37,112 bases of DNA from Alteromonadaceae bacterium (GTDB taxonomy: Bacteria > Pseudomonadota > Gammaproteobacteria > Enterobacterales > Alteromonadaceae): contig WGGB01000205.1 of the NCBI GenBank assembly GCA_015491935.1, positions 1 to 37,112 on the forward strand, read 5' to 3'. The translations under genes and the position numbers were made by a program. The notes below the pieces were generated by a model. That model made no database searches. It was not told the origin of the DNA and saw nothing but the letters and a program-made list of their open reading frames with translations. Shown here in pieces: positions 1 through 7,430 of this stretch; within the stretch, counting starts at the first letter, position 1; the number at the start of each line of letters is the position of its first letter.

Positions 1-105
1 GATATAGCTGACGTGTTAGATAAAATAGAACAAACAGTGATTGATTTTTTTACACAAGTCATGCAAATGGATAGTTTTACCTTACGGCAAGAAAGGTTAG
101 AATGA
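1..105 (+). CDS. C-terminal fragment of an unidentified protein
   Basis: The first frame is open from the window edge for 34 codons and ends at a TGA at 103-105. The tail is rich in hydrophobic and acidic residues (it contains TVIDFFTQVMQMDS and ends RQERLE) and looks helical. No motif allows a family call. It converges on the phosphoribosyltransferase gene that ends at 155, with a perfect hairpin between them. It is called coding because the open frame stops just before that hairpin, but the stretch is short and the identity is unknown. Confidence 0.5.
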   Translation, partial: DIADVLDKIEQTVIDFFTQVMQMDSFTLRQERLE

Positions 106-111
106 GGAAAC

Positions 112-138
112 GTTCACTTTTATTGGCTAAAAGTGAAC
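112..138. terminator. Perfect 10-bp hairpin between convergent genes
   Basis: GTTCACTTTT (112-121) is followed by a 7-nt loop and its exact complement AAAAGTGAAC (129-138). The hairpin lies between the end of the rightward partial gene and the end of the leftward phosphoribosyltransferase gene. There is no clean T-run beyond the stem on either side, so it is a hairpin in a terminator position rather than a textbook intrinsic terminator. Confidence 0.5.
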
Positions 139-154
139 TCCGAAACTTGAGTAA

Positions 155-712
155 TTAAGTTAAGATATCTAAAATATTGGCTAAATCTTTTTTCCCTGAT
201 TTAATTTCTTCATTACTTAAACCTGAAAGCTCGTGTGGAAATACCAGCCATTCATCAGATTCATGCACATAATAATCAGGCACTATATCAACTTTTGAAT
301 TTTGTGGTTTATACCAAGGACAAGCAATACGTACATCTGTAGGCATATTTAAACGTGTTTGTTTTTTTATTTGTGTTATTAATGCTTCAATACTACGACC
401 AGAATCAAAAACATCATCAACAATTAATAATTTATCATCGGCGTTAGCATTTTCAATAATATAGTGTAAGCCATGTACTGTAATTTCTTTACTTTGTTGA
501 TTAATACCGTAATAAGAAGACGTTCTTACGGCGATATGATCTGTTTTTACTTCTTTAAAATCAAAATACTCTTGTACCGCAATACCAATAGGAGCACCGC
601 CTCGCCAAATACCAATAATAAAGTCTGGTCGAAAACCATCTTCATAAACTTTGGCAGCAACACGAAAAGAGTCTTCAAGTAATTCTTGAGCAGTAATAAA
701 ATGTTTAGTCAT
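155..712 (-). CDS. Phosphoribosyltransferase, hypoxanthine-PRTase-like
   Basis: A 185-residue type I phosphoribosyltransferase. Residues 95-107 (LLIVDDVFDSGRS) are the PRPP-binding loop with its paired acidic residues. Residues 32-44 (IIGIWRGGAPIGI) form the pyrophosphate loop after the first strand. Enzymes of this family transfer the phosphoribosyl group of PRPP to a purine base in salvage, and proteins of this type are usually annotated as hypoxanthine phosphoribosyltransferase. Base specificity cannot be read from the sequence, and xanthine/guanine use is possible. The ATG at 710-712 is preceded by a TAGGAA Shine-Dalgarno at suitable spacing. A perfect 28-bp palindrome lies about 67 bp upstream, between this gene and the DUF4826 gene, and could act in control or termination. 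The protein is expected to be cytoplasmic. Confidence 0.85.
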   Translation of the reverse strand: MTKHFITAQELLEDSFRVAAKVYEDGFRPDFIIGIWRGGAPIGIAVQEYFDFKEVKTDHIAVRTSSYYGINQQSKEITVHGLHYIIENANADDKLLIVDDVFDSGRSIEALITQIKKQTRLNMPTDVRIACPWYKPQNSKVDIVPDYYVHESDEWLVFPHELSGLSNEEIKSGKKDLANILDILT

Positions 713-778
713 CAGATATTCCTAAAATATAAGCGGTCACACAATAAGTTATTATAACCGCTGATAATTATTTATGAA

Positions 779-806
779 ATAAATTTGACTATATAGTCAA
801 ATTTAT
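779..806. repeat. Perfect 28-bp palindrome
   Basis: The 28 bases are exactly self-complementary; the core at 785-800 reads TTGACTATATAGTCAA. The palindrome sits in the 117-bp gap between the stop of the DUF4826 gene (830) and the start of the phosphoribosyltransferase (712), both leftward. With no unpaired loop it could be a cruciform or operator site for a dimeric regulator. It could also be a terminator stem for the upstream gene. The sequence does not decide between these. Confidence 0.6.
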
Positions 807-829
807 ATCGTTAAAATAAAAGTATACTC

Positions 830-1270
830 TTAGCTATTCGCCCATAATTGTTTATCGTTAGAGATGTCGTATAAACTTCCGGCTCTAGTGGTTAATAATT
901 GAGCAAAAGTTTTTTGTTGTTCATTTGACGTACTATTACGATTAATGTTTTCAGCTTTTAATTGCCAAGTCATCGAAAAATGTCTTATGGCTTCTTGCGC
1001 ACTTTTAGCGGCTTCAATATTAATGTGATCGCTCGGTAAATCACCACAAATAACCCAAAACCATTTACCATCAAGTGATTTTAATTTCCAAACTGAAACT
1101 AAGGGTGCTATATAGCGGCTATCTTCAACCATTACACTATTCGTAACAATCCCTTTGTCAGCAAGGTATTTAGTGGCTACTTGATATTGCTCTCTAACCC
1201 ATTGTTGTCTTTGTTCATCACTTAACTCTGGTTGTTGCTGTGCTTGCTCTGGTGTAAGTTTATTAGTCAT
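830..1270 (-). CDS. DUF4826 family protein
   Basis: A protein of about 146 residues that resembles the DUF4826 family of Vibrio, Shewanella and Alteromonadales genomes; its function is unknown. The N-terminus is Gln/Glu-rich and hydrophilic. The centre holds a conserved-looking block, VSVWKLKSLDGKWFWVICGD, followed by DHI and a helical stretch ending in FSMTWQLKAE. There is no signal peptide or membrane segment, so it should be cytoplasmic. I chose the ATG at 1268-1270. A GTG two codons upstream (1274-1276) is the alternative, and neither has a strong Shine-Dalgarno. It is transcribed towards the phosphoribosyltransferase but is separated from it by a 28-bp palindrome, so co-transcription is uncertain. 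The family call is from recall of sequence character. Confidence 0.75.
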   Translation of the reverse strand: MTNKLTPEQAQQQPELSDEQRQQWVREQYQVATKYLADKGIVTNSVMVEDSRYIAPLVSVWKLKSLDGKWFWVICGDLPSDHINIEAAKSAQEAIRHFSMTWQLKAENINRNSTSNEQQKTFAQLLTTRAGSLYDISNDKQLWANS

Positions 1271-1546
1271 TGGCACTACTTTTTATTTTAATTAAATTAA
1301 GATGTTTATTTTGTTATAAGTATTTTAACAATAATAATTTTTAACGAAAGTCTTTATTTATAATTTTTAAAATGTACTTTTAAGTTCACAAAAAAGCACA
1401 ATATTTATAAAGTTAATTTTTATCATTAACTAGCTCGACTATATGCTTAGTGCTAAGGTGCTGGCAATTTTACAACAATAGAGTTTAGACTAATTCGTAC
1501 TAATAACGAAGGTCTATGACTCACCTTCAATATGTGGAGATATAAC

Positions 1547-2581
1547 GTGGCATTGTTTGATTTAGTTGATTTTGATGATCATGAACAAGTAGTATTTTGT
1601 AGTGATAAAGAATCTGGTTTAAAAGCCATTATTGCAATACATAGCACCAAATTAGGTCCAGCAGTTGGCGGCTGTCGTTTATGGGATTATGCTTGTGATG
1701 AAGATGCGATAATCGACGCTTTACGCTTATCAAAAGGCATGACTTATAAAAATGCAATGGCAGGCTTGCCTATGGGTGGTGGTAAATCAGTTATTATTGG
1801 TGATGCAAAAACGATAAAATCTGAAGCCTTATTTAAAGCCTTTGGTCAGGCACTCAACAATGTTAATGGCCGTTATATAAGTGCAGAAGATGTAAATATT
1901 AACACAGGTGATATTGCTATAGTCAATACCGTAACTCCTTTTGTAACCGGTACTGAAGGTAAAAGTGGTAATCCATCACCCTTTACCGCTTTAGGGACAT
2001 TTTTAGGTTTAAAAGCAGCGGTTAAATATAAATATGATCGTGACGATTTAACCGATTTTAAAGTTGCCGTGCAAGGATTAGGTAGTGTGGGTTATGGTCT
2101 TTGTGAATTATTACATAAAGCAGGCGCTAAATTAATTGTTACCGATATGAATCAAGAAAGCTTAGCAAAAGCTGAAAAAGAACTCGGTGCAACAGTCGTT
2201 AGCTTAGATGAAATATACGACCAAGATGTTGATGTTTATGCACCCTGTGCCTTAGGAGCAACGATTAATGACGATACTTTACCGCGCTTAAAAGCTAAAA
2301 TAATTGCAGGTTGTGCCAATAACCAATTAGCCGCACCTCATCATGATCAAGCCTTACTTGAACAAGGTATTTTATATTGCCCTGATTATGTAATTAATGC
2401 TGGCGGCATTATTAATATAGCATTTGAAGAAGATTACAGCGCCGAGAAAGCCACCAAAAAGGTAGAAGAAATTTATGAGACCTTAATGACTGTTTTCACC
2501 ACGGCTGACAAAGAAAATAAACCAACTGGTTTAGTGGCTGATGAAATGGCTCAAGCGATTATCGCCAATGGTGGTAAATAG
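1547..2581 (+). CDS. ldh: Leucine dehydrogenase-type amino acid dehydrogenase
   Basis: A Glu/Leu/Phe/Val dehydrogenase, which deaminates branched-chain amino acids to 2-oxo acids with NAD+. Visible are the substrate-domain motif GPAVGGCR (residues 37-44), the catalytic block GMTYKNAMAGLPMGGGK with Lys68 and Lys80, and the Rossmann motif GLGSVG at 177-182. I prefer the GTG at 1547 (344 residues). GGAG at 1536-1539 lies 7 nt before it, and Lys68 and Lys80 then take the same numbers as in Bacillus leucine dehydrogenase. An in-frame ATG at 1532 would add five residues but has no Shine-Dalgarno. The gene is monocistronic, with a strong bidirectional terminator 31 bp after the stop. Leu versus Val or Phe preference cannot be told from the sequence. 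Confidence 0.92.
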   Translation: MALFDLVDFDDHEQVVFCSDKESGLKAIIAIHSTKLGPAVGGCRLWDYACDEDAIIDALRLSKGMTYKNAMAGLPMGGGKSVIIGDAKTIKSEALFKAFGQALNNVNGRYISAEDVNINTGDIAIVNTVTPFVTGTEGKSGNPSPFTALGTFLGLKAAVKYKYDRDDLTDFKVAVQGLGSVGYGLCELLHKAGAKLIVTDMNQESLAKAEKELGATVVSLDEIYDQDVDVYAPCALGATINDDTLPRLKAKIIAGCANNQLAAPHHDQALLEQGILYCPDYVINAGGIINIAFEEDYSAEKATKKVEEIYETLMTVFTTADKENKPTGLVADEMAQAIIANGGK

Positions 2582-2611
2582 CTAGCACGCAACTTAAAAT
2601 AACAATTAATT

Positions 2612-2646
2612 AAAAAACGGTGAACTGCATTAGTTCACCGTTTTTT
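2612..2646. terminator. Bidirectional intrinsic terminator
   Basis: A CGGTGAACT / AGTTCACCG stem (2618-2626 with 2632-2640) and a 5-nt loop are flanked by six A residues on the left and six T residues on the right. It therefore works as a U-tailed hairpin in both directions. It sits between the convergent ends of the leucine dehydrogenase gene (2581) and the YdiJ-type gene (2652). Confidence 0.92.
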
Positions 2647-2651
2647 GTTTA

Positions 2652-5600
2652 TTAACAACTAACTAAGGCTTCAAGTAAGGCTTCTACAGGATGCCTAGAT
2701 TTAACACCAGCAAAGCGTTTACTTTGACTACGACACGAAAACCCTGTTGCCAGCACTTGTTCCGCTTGTAATTTGTCTAATTTACCTTGCCAGCTCATTT
2801 CAAATAATTGTTTTGAATTGTCAAAGTTAACCACTTCATGACCATAAGTTCCAGCCATACCACAACAACCTACAGCGACTTTGTTAAGAGATAAGCCAAA
2901 ATGAGCAAATATTTCTCGCCATTGATCTTCACTTTTAGGTAACGCGGTTTTCTCGGTACAATGAGCAAATAATTTATAGTTAACTTCTTGTTTTTGTTTA
3001 GCTTTAATTGATAATTGTGGTAATACAGTAAGTAACCATTCATGGGCTAATAACACGCTAAAATCACCCCGCTTTTCGGCTAATATTTGTTTATATTCGT
3101 CGCGATAACACAACACTAATGAAGCATCAACGCCTAACATAGGGATATTTAATTGCGCCAACTTATTTAAAAAATCCGCAGTTGATTGCGCTGTTTTGGC
3201 AAATTTAGCTAAAAAGCCTTTTACGTGCTGTGCTTTGCCATTGGGTTTAAACGGCACTAATATCGGTTTAAAACCTAACACTTTTGCTAACCCCATTAAA
3301 CTGCTGACTGAATTTGCGTCATAATAGCTCGTAAAAGGGTCTTGAACAATTAACACACATTGCTGACGCTGTTCATCACTCAACATTTGTAATCTTGCTA
3401 AATTAAATTCAGTATAATTTTGTTGCTTAATTTGCTGATTAACCTGTTGCTTTAACGTGGGTATTGATAATAACGGCGTATCAACATAACCCAATACTTT
3501 TTTAGCAAAGCTTTTATAAAACCCTGTTTTTAATACGGCATTGGTTAAGTTTGGCGTTATCGCCATCATAGGCGCGAGTGTTTCTACATGAGCGACTAAA
3601 TGATCTTTTAGCGGACGGTTGTAGCGTGAATAATATAAATTAATAAAACGCGCTCTAAAATCAGGAACATCGACTTTTATTGGGCATTGACTTGCGCAGG
3701 CTTTACACGCTAAACAACCTGCCATTGCGTCCATTACTTCATGCGAAAAATCTTCTTTATTACTATCACTTAAGCTGTTTTTAACTTTATCTAGTAAGCG
3801 TTTTATTGACCAATGGCTAACTTTTTCTTCTAAGGCTAAAACATCGACACCGCGTTGTTCTAATAAGCGTAACCATTCGCGCATCAAGCCAGCTCTGCCT
3901 TTGGGTGAATGTCGTCGGTCACGCGTAACCTTGCTAGAGGGACACATTGGGCTATCCACGTCATAATTAAAGCATAAACCATTACCGTTACAGTTAAGTG
4001 CTGCGGTAAAGGAGTCTTTAACTTTTACGGGGATTTGTCGATCATAAAAGCCACGTTTGGTGTCATCAACCGACACTAATTTTTCAGTTTGACTGTCTTC
4101 GCCCTGCTCATTTAACACTAATGGTGTGCAAATTTTACCTGGATTCATTTTGTTAAGTGGATCAAAAACCGTTTTTATTTTGCGCAGTTCAGTAAATAAT
4201 ACTTCACCAAAAAATTCTGGACTGTATTCACTACGATAGCCTTTACCATGCTCGCCCCACATTAAACCACCATATTTTGCGGTTAATGCCACCACGTTAT
4301 CTGAGACTTGTCTTAATATTTTTTCTTGCTCAATATCACACATATCAAGCGCAGGTCGTACGTGTAAAACTCCTGCATCAACATGGCCAAACATACCATA
4401 ATCTAAATGATAACTGTCGAGTAAACGCCGAAATTCGCAGATATAGTCAGCTAAATGTTCTGGTGGAACCGCAGTATCTTCAACAAAGGCGAGTGGTTTT
4501 TTATTACCTTCAACATTGCCCAGTAAGCCGACCGCTTTTTTACGCATGGCATATAAGCGACCAATACTGGCTAAGTCTGAAGTGACTTGATAGCCAATAA
4601 CGCCATGCTTTTCTTGGGCGATATCGTCATCAAGTTGTTGCGTTAATTGCTTAACTTGTTCAGCTAAGGCGTCAATGCTTTCACCGTTATATTCAACCAT
4701 GTTAATGCCATCCATGGTTTTATCGGTAATATCAGTCAGTAAGTCGCTCACCGAATGCCAAATAATGTCTTCACGGGCAAGATTTAATACTTTCGAATCA
4801 ATGGTTTCTACTGAGGTGGCTTTTGCCTGTACTAAGGCTGGAGAATGACGTAAAGCTGAGTCAAAACTATTATATTTAATATTAATTAAGGTTTTTGCTT
4901 TCGCTATTGGGGTTAAATTAAGTGTTGCTTCACAAACAAAGGCTAGCGATCCTTCTGAGCCAGTGATTAAGCGCGATAAGTTAAACTGCGTTAAATCATC
5001 GTTAAAAACGTGCTCTAAATCGTATCCCGTTAAAAAACGGTTTAAGCGGGGGAATTTGTCAAGAATTAGTTCACGTTTATCCAAGCAACTTGCCAATACT
5101 TGTTTAACTATTTGCCCATAACTATTTTCTTGCTCTGCTAATTCTTTTGCCGCATCCATACTCATGGCTTGCGTATTTAATAGATCACCATTTGCAAGTA
5201 CTGATGTCAGCGCTAAAACATGATCAGAGGTTTTTCCATAGACTAAAGAGCCTTGTCCTGAAGCATCGGTATTGATCATTCCACCTAATGTGGCGCGATT
5301 GCTGGTGGATAAGTCTGGTGAAAAGAAAAAACCATACGGCCGTAAATAATCATTAAGTTGATCTTTTACAACACCAGCTTCTACTCTAACCCAATTTTCT
5401 TCTAGATTTATTTCTAAAATACGATTCATGTATTTAGATAAATCAACCACGATACCTGGCGTTAAACTTTGACCATTGGTACCCGTACCGCCACCACGCG
5501 CACTAAATTTAATGTCATTAAATTGTACTTCATTGCTGAGTTTAGTGATCAGTTGAATGTCTTGCTTACTGCGCGGATGTAATACTAATTGCGGTAATCG

Positions 5601-5747
5601 CTGATAAACACTGTTATCGGTTGCAACAGCTAAACGTGCGCTGTATTGCCTATTTATGTCGCCAGTAAAGCGTTGTTGGTATAATTTTTGCGCGAAGTTT
5701 TGGTATAACGGCGTAACTAATTCTTGATCATCTAAACGAGGTAGCAT
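2652..5747 (-). CDS. ydiJ: YdiJ-type FAD/Fe-S oxidoreductase (D-2-hydroxyglutarate dehydrogenase-like)
   Basis: A 1031-residue protein, close to the roughly 1018 residues of E. coli YdiJ, with matching blocks along the whole length. The N-terminal part is a PCMH-type FAD domain (RGGGTGTNGQ near residue 85; ATLGGMINTDASGQGSLVYG near residue 155). An FAD-oxidase C-terminal domain follows, with YGMFGHVDAGVLHVRP. Next are a cysteine block CNGNGLCFN...MCPSSK and a ferredoxin-like motif CLACKACASQCP near residue 677. The C-terminal part is a CCG-type domain with VGCCGMAGTYGHE. YdiJ-family enzymes oxidise D-2-hydroxyacids, and 2-hydroxyglutarate is the reported substrate. No membrane segment is evident. 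The start has little Shine-Dalgarno support but matches the family N-terminus (STDNS-like block near residue 42). It is a single gene between two hairpins. Confidence 0.93.
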   Translation of the reverse strand: MLPRLDDQELVTPLYQNFAQKLYQQRFTGDINRQYSARLAVATDNSVYQRLPQLVLHPRSKQDIQLITKLSNEVQFNDIKFSARGGGTGTNGQSLTPGIVVDLSKYMNRILEINLEENWVRVEAGVVKDQLNDYLRPYGFFFSPDLSTSNRATLGGMINTDASGQGSLVYGKTSDHVLALTSVLANGDLLNTQAMSMDAAKELAEQENSYGQIVKQVLASCLDKRELILDKFPRLNRFLTGYDLEHVFNDDLTQFNLSRLITGSEGSLAFVCEATLNLTPIAKAKTLINIKYNSFDSALRHSPALVQAKATSVETIDSKVLNLAREDIIWHSVSDLLTDITDKTMDGINMVEYNGESIDALAEQVKQLTQQLDDDIAQEKHGVIGYQVTSDLASIGRLYAMRKKAVGLLGNVEGNKKPLAFVEDTAVPPEHLADYICEFRRLLDSYHLDYGMFGHVDAGVLHVRPALDMCDIEQEKILRQVSDNVVALTAKYGGLMWGEHGKGYRSEYSPEFFGEVLFTELRKIKTVFDPLNKMNPGKICTPLVLNEQGEDSQTEKLVSVDDTKRGFYDRQIPVKVKDSFTAALNCNGNGLCFNYDVDSPMCPSSKVTRDRRHSPKGRAGLMREWLRLLEQRGVDVLALEEKVSHWSIKRLLDKVKNSLSDSNKEDFSHEVMDAMAGCLACKACASQCPIKVDVPDFRARFINLYYSRYNRPLKDHLVAHVETLAPMMAITPNLTNAVLKTGFYKSFAKKVLGYVDTPLLSIPTLKQQVNQQIKQQNYTEFNLARLQMLSDEQRQQCVLIVQDPFTSYYDANSVSSLMGLAKVLGFKPILVPFKPNGKAQHVKGFLAKFAKTAQSTADFLNKLAQLNIPMLGVDASLVLCYRDEYKQILAEKRGDFSVLLAHEWLLTVLPQLSIKAKQKQEVNYKLFAHCTEKTALPKSEDQWREIFAHFGLSLNKVAVGCCGMAGTYGHEVVNFDNSKQLFEMSWQGKLDKLQAEQVLATGFSCRSQSKRFAGVKSRHPVEALLEALVSC

Positions 5748-5852
5748 GGTGATAAGTTAATGAGTAAAATTCTACAAGGTAGTGAGTATATCATGAGAAA
5801 TAAGAGAATAGACTTAAGGGTGATAAAAATAAAATGGATTTTAAAAGCGAGC

Positions 5853-5884
5853 TTATCGTGATCAAAGAGATAAGATCACGATAA
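5853..5884 (-). terminator. Hairpin downstream of the EI24-type gene
   Basis: TTATCGTGATC (5853-5863) and its exact complement GATCACGATAA (5874-5884) enclose a 10-nt loop, 17 bp beyond the stop of the leftward EI24-type gene. Read leftward the stem is followed by a short GCTCG and then a T/A-rich stretch, so the U-tail is imperfect. It probably ends the 5.9-7.3 kb operon before ydiJ. Confidence 0.55.
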
Positions 5885-5900
5885 ACGTAAATTTTATTAT

Positions 5901-6818
5901 TTAACGATTTATTTGCCTTAAATAATAAAACATAGATAACTCACCAAAAAATGGTCCTAATATATTAAAAACAGGAATGAAATTAAACATTGCCGTCACG
6001 GTAGCTAATACTAAAAAACCTACTTTATACTCTGAAAAAAGTTGTTTTCTTTCGTTTAAAGGAATAACTAATACCGCATTGTCTCTTACAAAGGTATCTT
6101 TAATTAACCAAACCCATAAAGCAAGCTGAAGAATAATATTAACAATAGGTATAAACATTAAAGGAAATGCAATAATAGAGAGTATTACATACATAATGAT
6201 ATCTTTTACTCGCCGTTGAGTTGTTTTAACCTCATCTTCATCGAGTAATAAATCATAACGAAATTCTTTATTTTTTATCCCTTCTAAAATAGACGCACTA
6301 AACATACTCGTTACAAAAAGCAATGTAATGATTATGCCTGTATAGATAAAATAAAAAGCGAGTAAATAGCCTATGCCACCTTCAATAGTTTTAAAGGGTA
6401 AAAGGGTTAATAGTTGACTTAATTGCTGCTGAATATATTGACTGTTAACAAACCATACTATTCCCCAAGCGATTGAACTTATGAGTATGATAAAAATAGA
6501 AACTTCTTCATATTTTTCTTTTGATACTTTTTCTAAAATAATACTACCAAAAAAAACCAAGATTAAAGCAAAAGTAACGAGTACAATAAAAGCCCATAAA
6601 AATACAGACAACATCCATACACCGTCGTCACGAAGCATAGAAAAAGGTATTAAATCTAGGAAGTAATTACTAAAAGAAAGCAACGTATCCCACATAAAAT
6701 AACCAATAATACTCCATAGGATTACCGCACTAGCACCTATAATTAATGCTTTTTTGATAACTTTATAGTTTAGTATCTCACTAAAACCAAAAATGATAGC
6801 TTCTATTATATTTTTCAT
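5901..6818 (-). CDS. EI24 domain-like multi-pass membrane protein
   Basis: A 305-residue integral membrane protein with about six hydrophobic segments (roughly 23-43, 68-95, 106-124, 147-172, 207-238 and 266-290). Two related blocks, FIPIVNII (222-229) and FIPVFNIL (280-287), end the last two segments; the second continues as GPFFGELSMFYYL. That layout resembles the EI24/CysZ-like superfamily of inner-membrane proteins. CysZ proper is a sulfate transporter, but nothing here shows sulfate specificity, so no substrate is assigned. The start codon follows the stop of the 75-residue upstream gene by one base and has no Shine-Dalgarno of its own. That points to translational coupling. It is the last gene of a three-gene operon ahead of a hairpin. 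Confidence 0.75.
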   Translation of the reverse strand: MKNIIEAIIFGFSEILNYKVIKKALIIGASAVILWSIIGYFMWDTLLSFSNYFLDLIPFSMLRDDGVWMLSVFLWAFIVLVTFALILVFFGSIILEKVSKEKYEEVSIFIILISSIAWGIVWFVNSQYIQQQLSQLLTLLPFKTIEGGIGYLLAFYFIYTGIIITLLFVTSMFSASILEGIKNKEFRYDLLLDEDEVKTTQRRVKDIIMYVILSIIAFPLMFIPIVNIILQLALWVWLIKDTFVRDNAVLVIPLNERKQLFSEYKVGFLVLATVTAMFNFIPVFNILGPFFGELSMFYYLRQINR

Positions 6819-6819
6819 A

Positions 6820-7047
6820 TTATTTCATTGTACATTGGCTTGCATCAGCTTTTATCGTATTTAGCCGACTAAGTATATGTTTAAATTCAGCATCGTTCTC
6901 TTCAAACTTTAGTTTAAGCTGTTCTCTTTTTTCTTCCATAATTTTAATTTGCTTATCTATATCTTCTGGTTTTACACCACAATTTTTAGCTAAATCATCT
7001 TCTTTTTCTAAAGCCCAATCCATCATTTTTTTCATAAATTCCATCAT
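6820..7047 (-). CDS. Small acidic coiled-coil protein, function unknown
   Basis: 75 residues, highly charged, beginning MMEFMKKMMDWALEKEDDLAK and continuing with a predicted helix of about 40 residues (EDIDKQIKIMEEKREQLKLK onward) in a heptad-like pattern. Two cysteines are present, one near residue 23 and one near the C-terminus. AGAGGT lies 5 nt before the first of two consecutive ATG codons (7045-7047), so the start is well supported. It is sandwiched between a His-rich membrane protein (20-bp gap) and the EI24-type membrane protein (1-bp gap). I infer that it may be a cytoplasmic partner of one of them. I do not recognise the family. Confidence 0.7.
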   Translation of the reverse strand: MMEFMKKMMDWALEKEDDLAKNCGVKPEDIDKQIKIMEEKREQLKLKFEENDAEFKHILSRLNTIKADASQCTMK

Positions 7048-7067
7048 AATTTACCTCTTGTTGTTAT

Positions 7068-7343
7068 TTATAATTCATTTTCAGCAAAATCGTCAACTCG
7101 ATTATGTCTACCATAAAACCAATGTGCTAATGTTGCTAATAATGCACTAGAAAAAGATAAAACAGTTAACCAAAAAGGATTAAAATCTTCATACGTTGTA
7201 ATGTTTATCCAACTCATCAGTGCAATAGCCGCAATTAAGTAAACAAAAAATAATTTAACATAATGACTTAAAGGGCGGTGTTTTATTGTTTTTTGTGATT
7301 GAACACTATGTTCGTGTTGTTGATGATGATGTTTTTTTTTCAT
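7068..7343 (-). CDS. Two-helix membrane protein with His-rich N-terminus
   Basis: 91 residues. The N-terminus MKKKHHHQQHEHS is basic and contains five histidines. Two hydrophobic helices follow (about 27-47 and 57-76) joined by a short acidic loop. The tail ends YGRHNRVDDFAENEL. The layout resembles small 2TM-domain proteins, but that is only a resemblance. The His cluster could bind a metal or simply be a charged cytoplasmic tail. AAGGTCAG upstream of the ATG at 7341-7343 supports the start. It leads the operon with the coiled-coil and EI24-type genes. The 87-bp gap to the Sel1-repeat gene leaves room for a separate promoter. Confidence 0.7.
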   Translation of the reverse strand: MKKKHHHQQHEHSVQSQKTIKHRPLSHYVKLFFVYLIAAIALMSWINITTYEDFNPFWLTVLSFSSALLATLAHWFYGRHNRVDDFAENEL

Positions 7344-7430
7344 AATTCTGACCTTTTATAAAATATATTATACATATTGAGTCTGTTAATGTTAAATTCA
7401 AGTATTAAGGTTTATTTTTATAATGTAAAC

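Noticed and set aside
4277-4585. 102-residue rightward frame inside ydiJ
   Set aside because: It lies antisense within a strongly supported coding region and shows no motif.
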